Below are positions 59,116-64,000 of a stretch of 64,000 nucleotides of DNA, in pieces (positions within the stretch are counted from its first letter, which is position 1; each line of letters starts with the position of its first letter). The translations under genes and the position numbers were made by a program. The notes beneath the pieces are model-generated. The model ran no database searches. It had not been told where the DNA came from and was given only the letters and a program-made list of their open reading frames with translations. The DNA lies in NCBI GenBank assembly GCA_932294295.1, contig OW028584.1:35101969-35165968 (forward strand), given 5' to 3'. The stretch comes from Alitta virens. Taxonomy: Eukaryota > Annelida > Polychaeta > Phyllodocida > Nereididae.

Positions 59116-62034
59116 ATGGCCGAGAAAAGGAAGATATGCATTGTTGGCTCCGGCAACTGGTGAGTGCAAGCTAATGATGTCAATGTTGCATTCTTGTCAT
59201 GTTGGAAAACAATTGCCTTGGCATACAGTATACACTATTTACAGCAGCTGATAACTGTCACCATAGCAATAGATTTCTCATTTGATCAATTAACTGATAA
59301 GGTTTTGATTAGCTGAATTGTCAATTGTAATGTTGACATGCAGTTAAATGACATTGCTTTTGACAGATGACATGCACTAATTCACAATGCCAGCAGCAGA
59401 GCATTTCTGATTTCTAGTGGATGTGTTTTCTCCTGAGAAATATGGGAAGCTGGGCTAGGCTGGGCTAAAAATACATGCAGTTCAGATGTAGGACAACGTG
59501 GCCAAGGGAGTGTACCCCTGTTATTTGTGTACAGGTGCCTGGCAATCTTTCTGGTGCAGTGGCAATGGTCAACACTGTTACATTAAACTTAATTAGTACT
59601 TTACTAGGTCTCTACTTTAGTATGATCATTCAATGATCTTGATGCAAAATTCTTAGTTTTAGTAAATGAATGTCTCGCTTCATTTCATGCCACACCCACT
59701 TGATTCCTCAAACATCCTCTAGTTATAAATTAATCAAACTCCTCATGAATCATAATTGATTGACGGGTCACAATGACACTCGCATATCATCATGTTAATC
59801 AATCAATAAAGACTTCAAATTAAATTATTAATTGAGCACTCCTTAACTGTGCTCCTTTATTCATATTCTTCATTATTGTCTACTCTTGAGGTGTAGCAAT
59901 TCTTTATGGGCCGGTCTGCTTGCATTATAAATAATTAGCACCAACGACAACGCTTTTTTAACTAGTTTTCTATATTTTTCAAGGGGCTCCGTTATTGCCA
60001 AAATGGTAGGCAACAATGTGAGGGACAATGACAAGTTTGACAGCAGAGTGACCATGTACGTCTTCGAGGAAATGATCGACGGTCAGAAGTTGACAGAGAT
60101 CATCAACACGAAACATGAGAATGTCAAGTACTTGCCAGGCGTGATTCTCCCTGACAATGTGGTTTGTATTTTTGATTGTTTTTAAAAGCACTAATTAGTT
60201 GTTAAACAACTAACGGGACTGAAAAAGTAAACAGTATAGATACACATTATAAAACATTCGAATTACAGGATGATAATTAAGCAATTTAAATGCAACATAA
60301 ATGCCTATTTGAAATTTTATTTATTATTATTTTTTTAATGGTATTAATTATTTGAAATTATTATAAAATTTTTTTTCATGGAATATATATATATTTTTTT
60401 GGAGCAAAGAAATAAGGAAGTCTGAGTCTATTTGAAATTGATTGATTGATTGTGTTAATTTAATTATCTCCCATCAGTTAAATTGCAATGAACAATGTTA
60501 CATGACTAAAAGGAGTCAACTGATTACTCCTTGTAACATCACAAATCTATAGACTATGTGTTCTAAGTCTATAGATTTGTGATTTTCAAGGAAAACTAAA
60601 GCTTTTGAGGTGCCAGTCATGTGAATTGCAATCAGTAACTTTACAGACTCTTTTACTTCACCTGTGTATTTTACACTGTGCTGTTTACTTTTTCAAACTT
60701 TTTAAACAAATGTTTAACATAAACTGAGGGCGGTGTAGAACCACTGGATTGCTATTCGCCTTCTCGGGAGCGTCACCCTCTGATGATTCAAAACTAAGCT
60801 TCTAAATTTCTAATTTCATTTCTTCTTTGAAACCTAACCATGATTTTCTTAGATTTTGTATTTACCAAAGATAGACTTTATTTTTCCCAATATAATCAAT
60901 TATTTATAATATATATTATATTATTAAATGGATATTATAATGTTATATATCAGGGTGGCCTACCTGCAGCAGCCTTGCAGGTCCTTTGGAAGGTCTCCCT
61001 TGCTGTGTAGGATTTTACATTTTTTGAGGTATCAATGTTTCACATATATATACGGATGTAATGTACAGCGGAATAAATGTGTTCTGTGTCTATAGATTTG
61101 TGATGTTCAAGGACTTGATTGATATAATTGATGTTTCTTGAATGAAATTTTTTTTAATGAAATAACCACTCTCACTGAGCTTTATTTCTCCTGATCATGC
61201 TAACTTCCTTGTATGTAATTTTTTAGAATGATTTATCTCATGGACTGTTTTTTACTTGTGGATAAAAATGTTTCGTAGCTTGTGTTTTCCTGTATTCAAT
61301 ATTCAAATTTTATAATTATATATCTTAGCTGGGATAGTATTAAATGATGTATATTGATATAGAGCCTGGTGAGAGTTAATTTTAGAGTGCAAAACAATAT
61401 GTATAAATTACACATACATGTACAATGGACTCATAATTTGCCATGGTTCTACTCCTTGAACTATGATGATAAAACTAAACATTATGATTTTATATAAGCA
61501 CATTAGGCAGCTTGTGCCATAGTCAAAATATTTATTGTGATAATGAGTATGATGAGTACTGTAATTAGAGCTAGGAATCGGTGGCATATTTTGCAATTGA
61601 TTAATCGAAAATCGGCTGCCAAAAGTTTCGATTACTTAATAATCGATTACTTAATAAAAAAAAACCCCCCTAACATAGTGTTAATGCAATGCTGAGGTCG
61701 AAAATATTTATTAACATATTTACATTCTTGTAATGGCTATGCACGGGGTGCATACTCCCCTGAGAGGAGGAGAAAGGCTCAAGCTTGAACAGGCCTGCCA
61801 AGGGTGTAAATTTCAATGCTGAGCTCAGTGAGGAAAGCAGACCAAAAACATATATATTTACATATTAAATTTTTTTCTTTTTCTTTTTCATAGATTGCAG
61901 AACCCGATGCTGTGGCCGCCTCCAAAGATGCGGACATCCTCATATTTGTTCTACCTCATCAGTTTATTCGTAACATCCTAAAACTCATGAAGGGTCAAGT
62001 CAAAAAGAGTGCTCTTGGAGTCTCTTTGGCAAAG
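59116..62034 (+). CDS. GPD1: Cytosolic NAD-dependent glycerol-3-phosphate dehydrogenase (GPD1/GPD1L), first three coding exons; runs off the window
   Basis: The enzyme interconverts dihydroxyacetone phosphate and glycerol-3-phosphate with NAD(H), linking glycolysis to lipid synthesis and the glycerophosphate shuttle. Exons: 59116-59159, 59984-60161, 61894-62034. Borders are GT-AG and phases agree; together they give 121 codons of an expected 350 or so. The Rossmann-fold NAD-binding motif GSGNWG is at residues 11-16 and is split by intron 1 inside the Trp codon. Other hallmarks are [25 protein letters not shown] and [14 protein letters not shown]. No fourth exon is visible between 62035 and 64000, so intron 3 is at least 1.97 kb and the catalytic lysine region and C-terminal domain lie outside. 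GPD1 and GPD1L are not separable in an invertebrate. Confidence 0.95.
60538..60583. repeat. Perfect 17-bp stem hairpin in GPD1 intron 2
   Basis: ATCACAAATCTATAGAC (60538-60554) and its exact complement GTCTATAGATTTGTGAT (60567-60583) flank a 12-nt loop. The right arm recurs with flanking bases at about 61089-61112 (gtctatagatttgtgatgtt), so it belongs to a dispersed repeat rather than a unique RNA gene. Confidence 0.6.
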
Positions 62035-64000
62035 GTAATTATTTTATTGTTTATGTAATTAATAACACTGTTCAATTGTTTTATACACGCCTTGTTAATG
62101 TCCCCGTTTTTTGTTGAATACATACTGAGTGTCTCGGTATCTTTTCTTTATATTAAAAATAAATTTCTCGTTCATTGTTTGGCATGGTGTTATTTCTCCA
62201 TTTTGTTAGGATTTTTTTTTTTGTGGATGTTGCCTCAACCCGTAAAATAAGAAAAACTTTAGTCTTTTCTTGTAGTAGCATCTTGCATTGTCCATATTTC
62301 CCAAGAATATTTATACTGAGGCTATTTGTTTACTTTTTTGGGAGGGGAAAATTGTGTTAATATATAAGAAGTTTAGTTCAGAGTGCAAGATATGAATATG
62401 TATTGTTTTTGTTAAAAGTATCATAGAGGTCAGACAATTTGTTAACATAAGGCTGAATTATAGTTTACAATGCAATGCATAAATGTAGCAGCACCATGTG
62501 TGCTGAAACGAGACAATAGCCAGTATTGCAATCTGTTAATGATAGAAGAAGTTACGCCACTGCAGGGGGCATTGTTTGGTCTGATAATGATATGATGATA
62601 TGATAATGATATGATAATGAGTATCGCTGTATCAATGACCCAAACACATGGTGTGTTGTCTTTAGTGAATGAGACAAGGCGAAATAATTTGACCCTCATA
62701 TTTTCATAGGGGCCTGTATAATGTCCATGTGTCCATTTTCTTTTCTTTTTTGGTATAAAATTCAACAAAAATTCTCTTTGATACACGATTTGATTGTGTG
62801 GGAATTTTTTGTCTAAATTATAGAGGGCAAAGGGGACTCTGCTAATAGATCAAAAACTGCACTTAGTTTTCATTTTCCATCAACAATGATCAAAACGGAT
62901 AATGTTCTTTTGATTCCTAATTTTATCCTCCTCGATACAAAGTTGATAGTTGATAGGCCAGGAACGATACCAGTTGTTTTTAGAGTTGATGGGATTCAAG
63001 TCTGTCATTTAGTAGTCACGGAAATATTGATAAATTAGACAATTGTTTTGCTTATTATCTTATCTAATATCCATAGAGATAGCACTTCAATTCTTGCAGC
63101 TACTTTATCACTATTGTGATAATCATTTATCTCTTGTTCTTATGTAAAACAGATTACACTTTGAGTTTAATTTTAACTATCTTGTGTATCATTGTATATG
63201 AGTGTTGTGTTATTCAAACATTAATCATTGAGCCCGAACAAAAGTCAAGAGATAACTTTTTCCCAAAATAAAGTGCTATTAAAGTTGTCAAGACGCTTAT
63301 TTAATAAGTGTTTGCCGTTTTAAATGGTATTGGGGAAACTATAATCTAGAATATGTTTATTCTTGATATTATTTGTTTAAACCAAGGTCGATTGCCAATT
63401 TCACAAAAAAAATGACGCTAAAATTATTGGCATTTTATGTTGTTTTTTTACTTAGGGATATCATGGGGTGGGATATAGGTTTCCGTTAAAAAGATTTTCT
63501 TAGCTACATTGAAGAAAAAAGTTATTCTGTATAGACTGTACATTTGATGGTGTGTTTTTTTCGTTTCTGTGGAAAGTCTCCTCAATTTTTGACGAAACAA
63601 CTAAAATCAACTATCCCTTTTTTGTAGTCATTTTTTGCAACCGAAGGAGCAGCAGGAGAGGGGGTAGGTTGCTATGGAGATAGTCTCCTTGGTTACAGAC
63701 TGATGTTGCGTATTGTTTATGTTTATGTGCTTATTTTCATGGTAATCAGTAGGGCTTTTAGCTCAAATTGGCTGGTCTGTTTAATATAACACCATGCATA
63801 AAAATTAGTAGAGCATCTTACCTGTTGTCTTTGGCATCACTTCACAAACTATCAGAGCTTTTATTTCTCACTTTCAGGTGTATGATATAGGCACTTTTGG
63901 CACTAACCTCATGTAGACACTGTTTTCTTTTCTTTTCTTTTGCATTTATGAGATCTGTTCAGTAGGAATTTTGTTTCCAGTTAGCTACCATTATTATTTC
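62035..64000. other. GPD1 intron 3 (incomplete)
   Basis: AT-rich intronic sequence with a (ATGATATGATA)-type repeat at 62583-62622. No further GPD1 exon is recognised. Confidence 0.6.

Overview
The window is metazoan nuclear DNA. It is AT-rich, has GT-AG introns of 0.1 to 2 kb, many microsatellites, tRNA-derived SINEs, MITE-like DNA transposons and a non-LTR retrotransposon fragment. Gene content and repeat load fit a marine invertebrate. A deuterostome such as an echinoderm is my best guess, but the sequence alone does not prove it. Most open reading frames of 60 to 190 codons here are chance or come from microsatellites.

Layout. Positions 1 to about 32,400 contain no gene I can support. 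They hold tetranucleotide and trinucleotide microsatellites (1.26, 6.0, 7.1, 12.06, 12.84, 21.2 and 21.8 kb), a 51/73-bp minisatellite (16.1-16.9 kb), at least three SINE families (one copy with a perfect 16-bp target-site duplication) and inverted-repeat elements (5.9, 27.2 and 29.9 kb). From 32.4 to 36.7 kb there is a 5'-truncated reverse-transcriptase ORF on the minus strand, a broken transposase-like ORF on the minus strand, and a 191-bp element with hAT hallmarks.

Three genes follow. MED27 (plus strand, 37,442-41,212; 8 coding exons, 310 aa) encodes a Mediator subunit. A TAX1BP1/CALCOCO-family autophagy receptor (minus strand, 44,561-56,516; 17 coding exons, 993 aa) has a SKICH domain, a coiled coil and two C-terminal zinc fingers. 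Its likely non-coding first exon and CRE-containing promoter lie at 57.9-58.0 kb. GPD1-type cytosolic glycerol-3-phosphate dehydrogenase (plus strand, from 59,116) has its first three coding exons (121 codons) here and runs off the right edge. MED27 and the TAX1BP1-like gene converge tail to tail. The TAX1BP1-like gene and GPD1 diverge head to head across about 1.1 kb. The three genes have unrelated roles (transcription, selective autophagy, glycerol metabolism) and show no sign of operating as a unit.

The most unusual structure is in the divergent promoter interval. An approximately 835-bp element (58,180-59,014) has long imperfect inverted ends and about 14 same-orientation copies of a GGTCTGCATTTTC-like motif, often about 20 bp apart, and ends about 100 bp before the GPD1 start codon. 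Several MITE families have one copy inside a gene intron and a second in the window, so each can be recognised from internal comparison alone.
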